Shown here: positions 6,018 through 14,414 of the stretch, one piece after another
How positions within the stretch are numbered: position 1 is the stretch's first letter
How the letters are laid out: each line of letters begins with the position of its first letter
From: an uncultured Ruminococcus sp.
GTDB lineage: Bacteria; Bacillota; Clostridia; Oscillospirales; CAG-272
Length of the DNA stretch: 43,084 nt
Direction of reading: 5' to 3'
Assembly: GCA_902778145.1 (NCBI GenBank)
Contig: CACYWW010000029.1
Span: forward strand, 1 to 43,084
Notes under the pieces: model-generated
Seen by the model: the letters and a program-made list of their open reading frames with translations, nothing else
What the model was told of the DNA's origin: nothing
The model's database searches: none
Translations under genes and position numbers: made by a program

Positions 6018-7760
6018 TCAAACGCTCCATTCCGCGCTCTTTGCCTGCAGATCCGCCATACGGCGGAAAATGCCGTTTTCATTTGCGTACAGTTTTTTCG
6101 GCGAGCCTTCCTCCGCGACCTTCCCGTCTTTGAGGACGACGATCTTATCCGCCGCTTCGACGGTGCGCATACGGTGGGCGATGACCAGCACCGTCTTGCC
6201 GGCGAGCAGCCGCGACAGGGCGCCCTGTACCTTTGTTTCGTTCTCCACGTCCAGCGACGCCGTAGCCTCGTCGAGAAGCACGATAGGCGCGTCTTTCAGA
6301 AGCGCGCGGGCTATAGAGATACGCTGACGCTCGCCGCCCGAAAGCTTAGCGCCGTTTTCGCCGATGGGCGTTTTGCATCCCTCCGGCATTTTCATCACGA
6401 ACTCGTCGCAGTTTGCCGCCTTCGCCGCCGCAAGGACTTCTTCGTCCGTCGCCCCGTGTTTGCCGAGGCGGATGTTTTCCATGACGGTGTCGTCAAACAG
6501 CACGACGTCTTGAAACACCATAGAGTAATCCGTGAGAAGCACCTCCGGATCGACGGTGGAGATATCCACGCCTCCGACCCTGATACAGCCGCCTGTCACG
6601 TCCCACAAGCGCGCCGCAAGGCGGGCGCAGGTGCTTTTGCCGGATCCCGAAGGACCGACCAGCGCCGTGATCTCGCCCTCTTTCGCGGTGAAGCTGACGC
6701 CGGAAAGCACCTCGTGATCGTCGTAGGAAAAGCTGACATTATCGAACACGATATCGTGTCCCTCGGGGTTGAATTCGTTCGCGCCTTCCGCGCTCGGCGT
6801 ATCGTAGATCTCATTGATACGCGCGGCTGATACCTGCGACATGAACATCTCGGCGATGAGCGCGAGGCTCTGATCGAACGGCGCATAAACGCGGGTGATG
6901 ACCATAAGGAACATGAACATCAGCATAAAGTCGATCTTGCCGGAAAGCACGAGCGAAGCGCCGGTAAGGATCGTCGTCGCCACGCCGAGCCGCATGATTA
7001 CCGACGCGCCGTTGACGAACAGTCCGGTGACAAGTTCTCCCTTTACATTTGTCTTTTCCCGCTTGTCGATCTTTTTGAAAAGACCTTCGAGATATTGCTC
7101 TTCGCGGTTGGTCGCGCGGATCTCGCGGACGTTTTCAAGGGATTCCTGGATCCCGTCGGAAACGGCGACGGAGTCGGCTTTCAGCTTTTCTGAATTGCGC
7201 TTTGATATCCTGCGGCTGCCGAACAGCAGCGCGAACGCCGCCGGCACGCCCCACAGGCAGGCAAGCGCCATACGCCAGTCGTAAATGAACAGCATAACGG
7301 CGATGATCGCCGTGGAGATATACGCGCCGTAAAGATACCCGAGGCAGTGGGACCAAACGTGTTCCAGGCGGTTGACGTCGTCCATCACCGTTGTCGTCAG
7401 GTCCGCGATATCACGCTTGCCGAACCATCCCAGCGGCAGACGGCGCAGCCGTTCCGCGAGGGTGAGGCGCGTGTCGCGCACTTCGTTATACACAAGCCCG
7501 TAGGTGGTGCGGTACTGCTGGAGATGCGTGACGAAAGACAGTACGACGAACGCAAGGAGCAGACCGACAAAAAGCCAGGCGTTGGGGAGCGCCGCGCCGT
7601 CCGTCAGCGTGTCCATATAGTTTTGCATCATTAAATACAGGATCCCCATACCCGCCATCATAATGAGATTGACGACGACCGTCCATACGGCGCCTTTTTT
7701 TGTATTGAGAACGCCTTTATCGGTCAGGGCGTATTTCTTTTTCAGGTTTTCTCCGAACAT
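6018..7760 (-). CDS. ABC transporter, fused permease/ATPase half-transporter (second of pair)
   Basis: A 580-residue half-transporter with an exporter fold. The N-terminal six-helix ABC transmembrane domain spans about residues 25-310. The nucleotide-binding domain has Walker A GPSGSGKST, signature LSGGERQRIS and Walker B IVLLDEATAS, with an H-loop IAHR. Its ATG directly follows the stop of the preceding half-transporter, so the two are translationally coupled and probably form a heterodimer. Such pairs export lipids or peptides, but YbtPQ/IrtAB-type pairs with this fold import Fe-siderophores. The GTTAGC operators upstream of the operon fit metal control, which is inference. Confidence 0.9.
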   Translation of the reverse strand: MFGENLKKKYALTDKGVLNTKKGAVWTVVVNLIMMAGMGILYLMMQNYMDTLTDGAALPNAWLFVGLLLAFVVLSFVTHLQQYRTTYGLVYNEVRDTRLTLAERLRRLPLGWFGKRDIADLTTTVMDDVNRLEHVWSHCLGYLYGAYISTAIIAVMLFIYDWRMALACLWGVPAAFALLFGSRRISKRNSEKLKADSVAVSDGIQESLENVREIRATNREEQYLEGLFKKIDKREKTNVKGELVTGLFVNGASVIMRLGVATTILTGASLVLSGKIDFMLMFMFLMVITRVYAPFDQSLALIAEMFMSQVSAARINEIYDTPSAEGANEFNPEGHDIVFDNVSFSYDDHEVLSGVSFTAKEGEITALVGPSGSGKSTCARLAARLWDVTGGCIRVGGVDISTVDPEVLLTDYSMVFQDVVLFDDTVMENIRLGKHGATDEEVLAAAKAANCDEFVMKMPEGCKTPIGENGAKLSGGERQRISIARALLKDAPIVLLDEATASLDVENETKVQGALSRLLAGKTVLVIAHRMRTVEAADKIVVLKDGKVAEEGSPKKLYANENGIFRRMADLQAKSAEWSV

Positions 7761-9563
7761 TCAGTCTCCCTCCTTCCCGGACGCGATCTTCCACGTGACC
7801 GCCTGATTGTATTCTTTCCACATCCGTTCGTACAGTCCGCCGCCGACTGAGAGCGCCGCGTGCGTGCCTTCCTCGGCGACCTTGCCGTTATCGAGAACGA
7901 TGATCTTGTCCGCGCCGACCACAGTGGAGAGACGGTGCGCGATCATGATGACGGTGCGGCCTTTTGTGAGCGTTTTCAGCGCCTTCTGAATCAGCGCTTC
8001 ATTTTCGGGGTCGGCGAACGCCGTCGCCTCATCCAGCACGATGATCGGCGCGTTCTTCAAAATTGCCCGTGCCAGCGCCACGCGCTGCTGTTCTCCGCCC
8101 GAAAGATACGTTCCCTCCGAGCCGATGACTGTGTTGATACCGTTCGGCAGTTTTTCAAGAATATCGTCGCACTGCGCCGCGTGAAGCGCCGCCTCGGCTT
8201 CCTCACGCGATGCACCCGGGCGCGCGGCGCGTACGTTTTCGAGGATCGACGTTTTGAAAAGGCGGGTATTCTGAAAAACGAACGCCACCTTGTCCATCAG
8301 CACATGCGGGTCTATGTCCCGGACGTTCACGCAGCCGACAAGCACTTCGCCGGACGAAACGTCCCAGAAACGCGGGATCAGACTTGCCGCCGTGGTCTTG
8401 CCGCCGCCCGACGGACCGACCAGTGCCGCCATCTGCCCGGGCTCGACCTTGAAGGAAACGTGATCGAGCGCGGGATGGTCCGCGCCATCGTAGGTAAAGG
8501 TGACGTCTTTGAATTCCACGCCGTTGTCCTTCGGTTGCTGAGGTGAAGAGGTGACTTCAAGCGTCGGCGCATCCATTACGGTATTTATGCGCCCGAGCGC
8601 GGTCTTCGCCAGCATCGTACCCGACGCGGCGAACATGATCCGCGCGAGCGCCGTGGAAATGATCGCCGAGAAGACGGCGTAGAACGCGAAGTTGGTAACG
8701 AATCCGGCAAAGTTGCCGCCCGAAAGCGCGGAAGGCGCAATCAAAAGAGCCGCCGGGACAAGGAAGATGAACGCGCTCTCGGTGAAGGTGAGGTTGACCG
8801 ACTGGGGAACGCGGCAGACGCCGTCTGTGTATTTCTGCGCTTTCGTACTGTAATCGTCGATCGCCGCTTTGAACACTTTGAACGAATATACTGTCTGCTG
8901 AAAGACTTTCACCACCGGGATACCGCGCACGTATTCGGTGCCGGCTTTGCTCATCACGTCCTGCGCCGCCTGGTATTCCGCCATCAGCTTGGCGTTTTTG
9001 CCGCCCATCATCGTGAACATGGCTCCGACCGAGATCACGGCGGCAAGCAGGCAGGCAAGCCCCATACGCCAGTCGAAAACGAACATCAGAACCAGCATCC
9101 CGATGAACATCGCCACGGTGCCGACGATGTCGGCAAGGTTGTGGGCAAGCAGCGTTTCGGTCTCGGAAGCGCCTCCGTCAAGACGGTTGCGCAGCAGTCC
9201 CGATGCGTTGCTGTCGAAAAATCCGAGCGGCGTTTTCATCAGGTGAGCCACACCCTGCTTACGGATATTCGTCGCCGTGCGGAACGCCGCCAGATGCGTG
9301 CACATCAGCGCGCAGAAATAGACGATGATACCTCCGAAGGCAAAGGCGAACGCCATCCAGCCGTATTTTGAGATCTCCTTCGCCGCGCTCCAATCCGGCG
9401 CCGCGGCGATCAGATCCCGCGCCGCGAGCCAGATGCAGATATACGGCGCCATGCCGAGTATCATAGCGACGGCAGACAGGGTCAGCCCCAAAAAGGTCAG
9501 TCCCTTGTACTTCCCGGCGTAGCCGAGAAGAGCCGCAACGTCGCTTTGCTTTTTTTGCTTCAT
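7761..9563 (-). CDS. ABC transporter, fused permease/ATPase half-transporter (first of pair)
   Basis: A 600-residue partner of the gene at 6018. The transmembrane domain covers about residues 20-310. The ATPase domain has Walker A GPSGGGKTT, signature LSGGEQQRVALA and Walker B IIVLDEATAF. The D-loop reads ATAFADPENE instead of the usual SALD. ATG 9563 is used because AAAGGAG precedes it; it overlaps the stop of the ICMT-like gene as ATGA. The gene belongs to the same operon as the FtsX/ATPase pair upstream. The cargo is not evident from the sequence. Confidence 0.9.
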   Translation of the reverse strand: MKQKKQSDVAALLGYAGKYKGLTFLGLTLSAVAMILGMAPYICIWLAARDLIAAAPDWSAAKEISKYGWMAFAFAFGGIIVYFCALMCTHLAAFRTATNIRKQGVAHLMKTPLGFFDSNASGLLRNRLDGGASETETLLAHNLADIVGTVAMFIGMLVLMFVFDWRMGLACLLAAVISVGAMFTMMGGKNAKLMAEYQAAQDVMSKAGTEYVRGIPVVKVFQQTVYSFKVFKAAIDDYSTKAQKYTDGVCRVPQSVNLTFTESAFIFLVPAALLIAPSALSGGNFAGFVTNFAFYAVFSAIISTALARIMFAASGTMLAKTALGRINTVMDAPTLEVTSSPQQPKDNGVEFKDVTFTYDGADHPALDHVSFKVEPGQMAALVGPSGGGKTTAASLIPRFWDVSSGEVLVGCVNVRDIDPHVLMDKVAFVFQNTRLFKTSILENVRAARPGASREEAEAALHAAQCDDILEKLPNGINTVIGSEGTYLSGGEQQRVALARAILKNAPIIVLDEATAFADPENEALIQKALKTLTKGRTVIMIAHRLSTVVGADKIIVLDNGKVAEEGTHAALSVGGGLYERMWKEYNQAVTWKIASGKEGD

Positions 9564-10054
9564 TTTTTGTCTCCTTTCTTCGCAAACCACGGGATGGCGC
9601 GGTTTGTTCGTTTGCAGTAGTTTATATATTCTTTTCCGAAACGTTCAGTCAGCCATTTTTCCTCGGTATTTTTCATCATCACGGTCATAAGCGCCCAAAA
9701 GACGAAGAACAGCGGCAGAAAAAGCAGATTACCTGTGATACACAATGCTCCGGTACAGGCGAACATGATCGCCGAGTAGATCGGATTGCGTACGTGCGCG
9801 TACACCCCGCCCGTCACAAGGCGGTTTTCTTTGATGTTGTCGTCGAGCTTCGCCACGAGCACGGCGCGGATCCATAAAGATACACCGTAAACGATAAGAA
9901 GTATCCCTAAGATCAAAAACGGTATCTTCATCTGTGGCACTCTACCGAAATGAACAAGACTTCCGGCAACGCAGCCGGCAACGGTGAGCGTGACCGTGAT
10001 TGCCCCGTAAAGGGGACCGACGCCGTAAAGCGGAAGATGGTCGCTGTTTTTCAT
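9560..10054 (-). CDS. Isoprenylcysteine/phospholipid methyltransferase-like membrane enzyme (ICMT/PEMT family)
   Basis: A 164-residue membrane protein with four to five hydrophobic segments. It carries the family hallmarks: 'GGVYAHVRNPIYSA' for the SAM-binding RNP motif and a C-terminal 'TEEKWLTERFGKEYINYCKR' block. In bacteria such enzymes methylate small hydrophobic or membrane substrates, and the target here is unknown. GGGAGGG lies before the ATG. It starts four bases behind the FtsX-like gene and overlaps the next gene by ATGA, so it is part of the operon. It is the second of three methyltransferases in this cluster. Confidence 0.85.
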   Translation of the reverse strand: MKNSDHLPLYGVGPLYGAITVTLTVAGCVAGSLVHFGRVPQMKIPFLILGILLIVYGVSLWIRAVLVAKLDDNIKENRLVTGGVYAHVRNPIYSAIMFACTGALCITGNLLFLPLFFVFWALMTVMMKNTEEKWLTERFGKEYINYCKRTNRAIPWFAKKGDKK

Positions 10055-10058
10055 AATA

Positions 10059-12284
10059 TCACTCCCTCCCGTCCTTCAGCGCCTCGATCATATCGGTCTT
10101 GCCGATCTTGCGGCGCAGGAGCAAAAGTGAGATGACGTAGCTTGCCAAAGTTATGAGCGCGGTGTAAAGGATGCTTTGCGGATAAAGCGTCGCCGGGATG
10201 ATGATATGCTCGACCTCCACGAACTCTTTGCAGTACCACGCCATAACTCCGTATGCGGCGGCGATACCGAGGACGATGCCGGGGATGAGAAGAAGGTGAT
10301 TTGACGAGAGGATCATACTGTCGATGCGCCTGTCCTCAAATCCGAGGACTTTAAGCATGGAGATATTGTGTCCGTTCTCGGTGATCATCGTGTTGATCGT
10401 CGCGTAAAGCGCGGCAATACAGACGATCATGCCGATTATCATAAAAGCGTAGATCAGTCCGCCCATCGCGGTCATCATATTCTCCATCTGCGTTTCGTAG
10501 GTTTTGTCTGATATGATCTCTGTCACCTCGTCGCTTTTGTAATCAAGCGCTTTACTGGCAAGCACCGCGTTATAGCTCTTTTCGTCTATCCCGGCGATCT
10601 TCGCCGCCTTCTCACGCGAGGTGAGAAGATAGCTCTGATAGCCGTTCTTTATCACCCCGTCGATCTTCACGGTCTCCTCTTCAAGCGTTGCGATAGAGCG
10701 GAAGGTAAATTCGTCGCCCTTGTGCACGCCGAACGTCGCCTCGCAGAGGGTGCTTACATAAAATCCGTTTTCAAGGTCGGCTTTATCGCCGTCGACGGTG
10801 ACGAGGTTCCAGAGCGTCGCGTCACGGTCGAGCCCGAGAAGCGAGAAACGGCTCGATCTTTCGTTTTCGTATTGCAGGGCGAGCATCGCCTCGCCGTCCT
10901 CCGGCTTGCCGTTTTCAAGAGAATTCAGGATATATTCGTATTTGAAGCTGCCGAATTCGCCGTGCGCCTCTTTGCCAACCGCCCGGACCGAGTCGATGAA
11001 AGAGAAGGCGAAGGCGACGATCATCGCGCCGAGGAATATCCCGAGGAAAATAACGAAGCTGCGCCCGGGGCTTCCGAGCAGCTGTCTGACGGCAAATTTG
11101 CGTTTTACGGTCGTTTTTCTGTGCGAGAGTATTTTGCGGCTCTTCGCGTCCGCGCCTACCTTGCCGGAAAGAAGATCCACCGTGTCGGCTTTCAACAGTT
11201 TTCTCACGCGGAGCATCGCGGCGGCGTAATAGATCGCCGTCGGTATCACGACTCCCGCGATCGCGACCCATACCGGGAGCGTGAAATCGGGCTTCATCGG
11301 CTCGTAGTCCGCAAGTCCGAGCGAGCCGAACGGACGCGCGAGGATCAGCGCCACGACGGAGGTAAGAAGTCCGCCGACGACGCCGGGGATAACGGCGTAA
11401 AGGCTGTAATGCCGCATCAGCTTCGATCTTTCATATCCCATAGCCGAAAGCGTGCCGATCAGTTTCTGCTCCGCGCGGATCCTTCGCCCGAGCAGGATGC
11501 AGACGAGCGCGACGGTGAGAAGCGGGAAGATCACGAGGATGAACCACGATGACATGATGAACATATCCGCCTGCTCGTGCACGAAGGTGATACGCATGTT
11601 TCCGTCGGCGGACAGGTATGAGGACATAAAATAATCCTCGTTGACCGCCCGGCGGAACGCCGCCTCGTCGGTTTTTTCGGTGTAGATGACCTTATTGTTT
11701 ATACTGCCGCCCCCGAACCGCGCTTCAAACTCTGCGGGGGTCATATAGCAGAGGAAAAACGTCGTGACGTTTTTATAGTCGTCAGACACGTTCTCGACCA
11801 TATAGAGGTAATCCGGGCGAAGGAACGTGCCCGCGACGGTGTAATCTTTGCCTTTGATCCTTATCACGTCGCCCGGCTTCACGCCGTTCTCGACCGCGTA
11901 ACCGGCGGAGATCAGTATTTCATCGTCGGAATTAATATCCCGCCCGTCCTGTATTTCGTAAAGGTCGATCTTTTCGTTCGGACAAAACACCCGCACGCGG
12001 TGACCGCCTTCGTCGACGCCGGCGAAACGCTCTTTTTCAAGCGTCACGGAATACTTCTGTTCAAGCTTTTCGATCTCTTCGTCCGGGATCTCCTTATACG
12101 TCGTGAAGGTCGCGTCCTCGCGCTTGTATTTTTCAAAGAATTCGTCACCATAGCGGTTGATACCCGTCCCGGCAATGTAGAAAAGATAGAACATCAGAAG
12201 CGTCACCATCGTGAGGACGGACGCCGAGACGTAAAACGGCAGATTCGCTTTGATATTTCGCGTATAGCGCTTATTCAGTTTCAT
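10059..12284 (-). CDS. FtsX-like ABC transporter permease
   Basis: A 741-residue permease of the MacB/FtsX type. It has a first transmembrane helix at about residues 18-40, a large extracytoplasmic domain to about 235, then helices and a linker, a second extracytoplasmic block (about 440-600) and a final group of helices ending with 'SYVISLLLLRRKIGKTDMIEALK'. That is two FtsX repeats in one chain. It works with the ATPase encoded ten bases upstream (12294). Such complexes are mechanotransmitters or exporters, for example of peptides or antibiotics. It is in the middle of the minus-strand operon. Confidence 0.9.
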   Translation of the reverse strand: MKLNKRYTRNIKANLPFYVSASVLTMVTLLMFYLFYIAGTGINRYGDEFFEKYKREDATFTTYKEIPDEEIEKLEQKYSVTLEKERFAGVDEGGHRVRVFCPNEKIDLYEIQDGRDINSDDEILISAGYAVENGVKPGDVIRIKGKDYTVAGTFLRPDYLYMVENVSDDYKNVTTFFLCYMTPAEFEARFGGGSINNKVIYTEKTDEAAFRRAVNEDYFMSSYLSADGNMRITFVHEQADMFIMSSWFILVIFPLLTVALVCILLGRRIRAEQKLIGTLSAMGYERSKLMRHYSLYAVIPGVVGGLLTSVVALILARPFGSLGLADYEPMKPDFTLPVWVAIAGVVIPTAIYYAAAMLRVRKLLKADTVDLLSGKVGADAKSRKILSHRKTTVKRKFAVRQLLGSPGRSFVIFLGIFLGAMIVAFAFSFIDSVRAVGKEAHGEFGSFKYEYILNSLENGKPEDGEAMLALQYENERSSRFSLLGLDRDATLWNLVTVDGDKADLENGFYVSTLCEATFGVHKGDEFTFRSIATLEEETVKIDGVIKNGYQSYLLTSREKAAKIAGIDEKSYNAVLASKALDYKSDEVTEIISDKTYETQMENMMTAMGGLIYAFMIIGMIVCIAALYATINTMITENGHNISMLKVLGFEDRRIDSMILSSNHLLLIPGIVLGIAAAYGVMAWYCKEFVEVEHIIIPATLYPQSILYTALITLASYVISLLLLRRKIGKTDMIEALKDGRE

Positions 12285-12293
12285 ATTTCAGCC

Positions 12294-12992
12294 TCACAGC
12301 TCTATCTCATCGGCGGTCTTCTTCGACGCGTTTTCCGTCACGGAATCGACCATGCCGTCCTTGATGCGCACCACAACGTCCGACATCTCCGCTATCGCCT
12401 CGTTGTGGGTGATGATCAGCGTCGTCGTGCCGTACTCGCGGTTGATCTTTTCAATGAATCTCAGCACCGAACGGGAGGACTTGGTATCGAGCGCGCCGGT
12501 CAGCTCGTCGCACAAAAGCAGCTTCGGATTCTTCACCATCGCGCGGGCGATGGCGACGCGCTGCTGCTGACCGCCCGACAGCTCCCGCGGGAAGCGGTAA
12601 CGGTATTTTTCAATATCGAGCGCGGTAAGTATCTCGTCCATATCGAGCGGCTTATCGGCAATCTCCGCCACCACCTGCACGTTTTCCTCGACCGTCAGAT
12701 CGGGGATGAGGTTGTAGAACTGAAAGATAAATCCCACGCTCTGCTTGCGGTAAGAAGTCAGCGCCTTCTTCGAAAGCTTTGTGATATTCAGCCCGTCGAT
12801 TCTGATCTCCCCGGAGTCGAGGGAATCAAGTCCGCCTATCATATTCAGAAGCGTGCTTTTGCCCGAGCCCGACGGTCCGAGGATCACGCATATCTTTCCT
12901 TTTTCAAGCGACAGATCCACGCCGTCAAGCGCATATACCGCCGCCTCTCCTTCGCCGTACTGCTTCTTTGCATCTTTTACTTCGATAAACAT
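12294..12992 (-). CDS. ABC transporter ATP-binding protein (LolD/MacB type)
   Basis: A 232-residue ATPase with Walker A GPSGSGKSTLL, Q-loop 'FIFQFYNLIPDLTVEENV', signature LSGGQQQRVAIARA and Walker B LLLCDELTGALD. The ELTGALD form is typical of the MacB/LolD/FtsE group that pairs with FtsX-like permeases, and the next gene is one. AGGAGG stands before the ATG. A GTTAGC-N4-GCTAAC palindrome lies immediately upstream of the ribosome binding site, inside the leader. Confidence 0.93.
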   Translation of the reverse strand: MFIEVKDAKKQYGEGEAAVYALDGVDLSLEKGKICVILGPSGSGKSTLLNMIGGLDSLDSGEIRIDGLNITKLSKKALTSYRKQSVGFIFQFYNLIPDLTVEENVQVVAEIADKPLDMDEILTALDIEKYRYRFPRELSGGQQQRVAIARAMVKNPKLLLCDELTGALDTKSSRSVLRFIEKINREYGTTTLIITHNEAIAEMSDVVVRIKDGMVDSVTENASKKTADEIEL

Positions 12993-13003
12993 AGTTCCTC
13001 CTT

Positions 13004-13019
13004 GTTAGCGTAGGCTAAC
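13004..13019. promoter_or_regulatory. Operator-like palindrome GTTAGC-N4-GCTAAC (copy A)
   Basis: GTTAGC (13004-13009) and GCTAAC (13014-13019) are separated by four bases. The same arms and spacing occur at the operon promoter (13652-13667). The arms resemble DtxR/IdeR-type metal-regulator boxes, but the regulator is not encoded in this window. Confidence 0.65.
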
Positions 13020-13060
13020 TCGTACCCTTAAAATCAAGGGCTTTCGCCCCGTAATACCCG

Positions 13061-13588
13061 TTATTTCCTTGCGATCATCGTTATCCACGGATTTTTCGGA
13101 TGATGAACGGAACGAACTTCTCCGAATCCCGCCGATCTCAGCGCGTTTTCAAGCTGCTTTGCGGTATAGCATTTCATCCCGTCGATGATCTTCTCGAATT
13201 TGAGGCTCGTTTCGTCCATCCCGTCGGATTCGTTGCAGATAAGGAACGTCCCGCCGGTTTTCAGAACGCGGCACACCCCGGCAAAGCATTTCTCTATACC
13301 GGGCCAGAAATAGACGGTCTCAAACGCCGTGGCAAGCTCGAAACTACCGTCCGCAAACGGCAGCTCTGCGACGTTGCCCTGAACGACTTTGCACCTGCCC
13401 GACGCGATCATATTTTTGTTATATTCCTTCGCCTTTTCCACGGAAAGAGCGGAATAATCAAGCGCCGTGACCTTGGCGGACGGATACTTTTTCAAAAGCT
13501 CGCACGCGTTCCTTCCGCCGCCGCAGCCGAGCGTTTTCGTCCGGTCGAGCACGGCGCCCTGCATCTCAAGGGCGTAGTAATCCATCAT
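13061..13588 (-). CDS. Class I SAM-dependent methyltransferase, probably N-terminally shortened
   Basis: A 175-residue protein with a methyltransferase core: LGCGGGRNA (motif I), VTALDYS (motif II), GNVAELPFADGSFE and a C-terminal beta-strand region. Relatives usually have about 200-250 residues and an N-terminal extension; here only 20 residues precede motif I. The stretch VLDRTKTLGCGGG looks disturbed compared with the usual VLDIGCGGG. A better ribosome binding site (GAAAGGTGA) stands before an upstream ATG whose frame encodes only seven residues (MKEYKAE) and stops overlapping this ATG. The gene may therefore be a decayed or coupled version. It is first in the operon. Confidence 0.7.
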   Translation of the reverse strand: MMDYYALEMQGAVLDRTKTLGCGGGRNACELLKKYPSAKVTALDYSALSVEKAKEYNKNMIASGRCKVVQGNVAELPFADGSFELATAFETVYFWPGIEKCFAGVCRVLKTGGTFLICNESDGMDETSLKFEKIIDGMKCYTAKQLENALRSAGFGEVRSVHHPKNPWITMIARK

Positions 13589-13647
13589 TCGGCTTTATAC
13601 TCTTTCATAATCGCAAAGTCACCTTTCAGAGCTCATATAGGCCACAC

Positions 13648-13671
13648 ATGAGTTAGCCGCGGCTAACTCAT
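13648..13671. promoter_or_regulatory. Perfect 24-bp palindromic operator (copy B)
   Basis: Arms ATGAGTTAGCCG (13648-13659) and CGGCTAACTCAT (13660-13671) form a perfect palindrome. It lies directly after the -10 box, over the predicted transcription start, as expected for a repressor site. It contains GTTAGC-N4-GCTAAC, as at 13004. Confidence 0.85.
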
Positions 13672-13677
13672 TATTAA

Positions 13678-13706
13678 ATTATAGCACGTTATTTCGGTTT
13701 TGTCAA
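13678..13706 (-). promoter_or_regulatory. Promoter of the transporter/methyltransferase operon
   Basis: Perfect consensus TTGACA (13706-13701), 17-bp spacer, TATAAT (13683-13678), followed by the 24-bp palindrome. Confidence 0.88.
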
Positions 13707-13794
13707 CCACACAACGCAACGTTCCGCGTCTTTTTTTTGCGAAAAGCCCCAAATTTTTGTGACAATAACACAAATGTCCTCACCTTAACGTAAA

Positions 13795-13824
13795 GCAAGA
13801 CCGGCGGTTTCCCGTCGGCCTTGC
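13795..13824. terminator. Hairpin shared with the 5126-5155 terminator
   Basis: GCAAGACCGGCGG and CCGTCGGCCTTGC form a 13-bp stem (one mismatch, one G-T pair) with a TTTC loop. There is no clear T-tract here. It is the same sequence as at 5130-5155 and is followed by the same 23-bp repeat. Confidence 0.5.
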
Positions 13825-13835
13825 ATTTGCTGTGT

Positions 13836-13858
13836 AAAAAGTGCGTGCAGTTATCAAA
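13836..13858 (+). repeat. 23-bp direct repeat, copy 2
   Basis: Identical to copy 1 over 23 bp. The preceding 12 bases and the hairpin are also shared with copy 1, apart from a few changes; the right flank diverges at once. Confidence 0.9.
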
Positions 13859-13875
13859 TATACGGTCCATAGAGT

Positions 13876-13907
13876 AACGCTTCTGAGTATAACGGCTCAG
13901 AGGCGTT
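13876..13907 (-). terminator. Terminator-like hairpin after the Rrf2 gene
   Basis: AACGCTTCTGAG (13876-13887) pairs with CTCAGAGGCGTT (13896-13907), 12 bp with one G-T pair. It is four bases past the stop of the Rrf2 gene. No long T-tract follows. Confidence 0.55.
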
Positions 13908-13910
13908 GTA

Positions 13911-14348
13911 TCAGTCCTTTTTCAATTCACTTTGAATATCCGTCATCACGTCGGCAAGAGTAATCTGTCTCATCTCATCTTCCATACACTTTTGAACTCT
14001 GTCCAGTTTTGAGTCCATCGCCTTATGGATGTTTTTTCCTATCGGACATTCCGGATTTGGATTCTCATGAAAGTGGAACAGCCCGTCGTCATTCACGCTG
14101 TCAACCGCCTTGTATACGTCATAGAAGGTGATCTGATCAGGCTTTTTCGCAAGCGCGATACCGCTTCTGCCCTGACTGATGCTGATAAGCCCAGCTTCCT
14201 TGAGATTTCCCATAACGTTCCTGACAATGACCGGGTTTACCCCAATACTGCCCGCCAGAACGTTGCTGGTCACTTTTTCGTCTTCGCCCAGATAATCTAT
14301 AACGGCAAGGAGATGGACTCCTATCGTGAATTTGCTTGAGATCTGCAT
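13911..14348 (-). CDS. Rrf2-family transcriptional regulator (YwnA-like)
   Basis: A 145-residue regulator of the Rrf2 family. The winged helix spans about residues 1-80, with recognition region 'TSNVLAGSIGVNPVIVRNVMGNL' and wing 'ISISQGRSGIALAK'. Only two cysteines are present (101 in NPECPIG and 121), so there is no IscR-type three-Cys Fe-S site. This matches the redox-sensing YwnA/CymR-like branch. It has its own promoter with a dyad over the -10 box, which suggests autoregulation. It follows a YwnB-like gene, the same partner as in Bacillus ywnA-ywnB. Confidence 0.88.
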   Translation of the reverse strand: MQISSKFTIGVHLLAVIDYLGEDEKVTSNVLAGSIGVNPVIVRNVMGNLKEAGLISISQGRSGIALAKKPDQITFYDVYKAVDSVNDDGLFHFHENPNPECPIGKNIHKAMDSKLDRVQKCMEDEMRQITLADVMTDIQSELKKD

Positions 14349-14361
14349 ATCATCGCCTCCC

Positions 14362-14396
14362 GCCTGTAATATACCACATTACAGGCAAAAAATCAA
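14362..14396 (-). promoter_or_regulatory. Rrf2 gene promoter with overlapping operator
   Basis: -35 TTGATT (14396-14391), 17-bp spacer, -10 TATATT (14373-14368). The dyad GCCTGTAAT (14362-14370) and ATTACAGGC (14378-14386) overlaps the -10 box and part of the spacer. It shares the TGTAAT/ATTACA element with the dyads at 15078 and 15124. Confidence 0.7.
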
Positions 14397-14414
14397 TGAG
14401 TTTTGCAAGATTTG

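Noticed and set aside
13751-13773. CRP/FNR-like site TTTGTG-N7-CACAAA
   Set aside because: The dyad is present, but it is far upstream of any promoter in a suitable position and the spacing does not match the CRP or FNR consensus.
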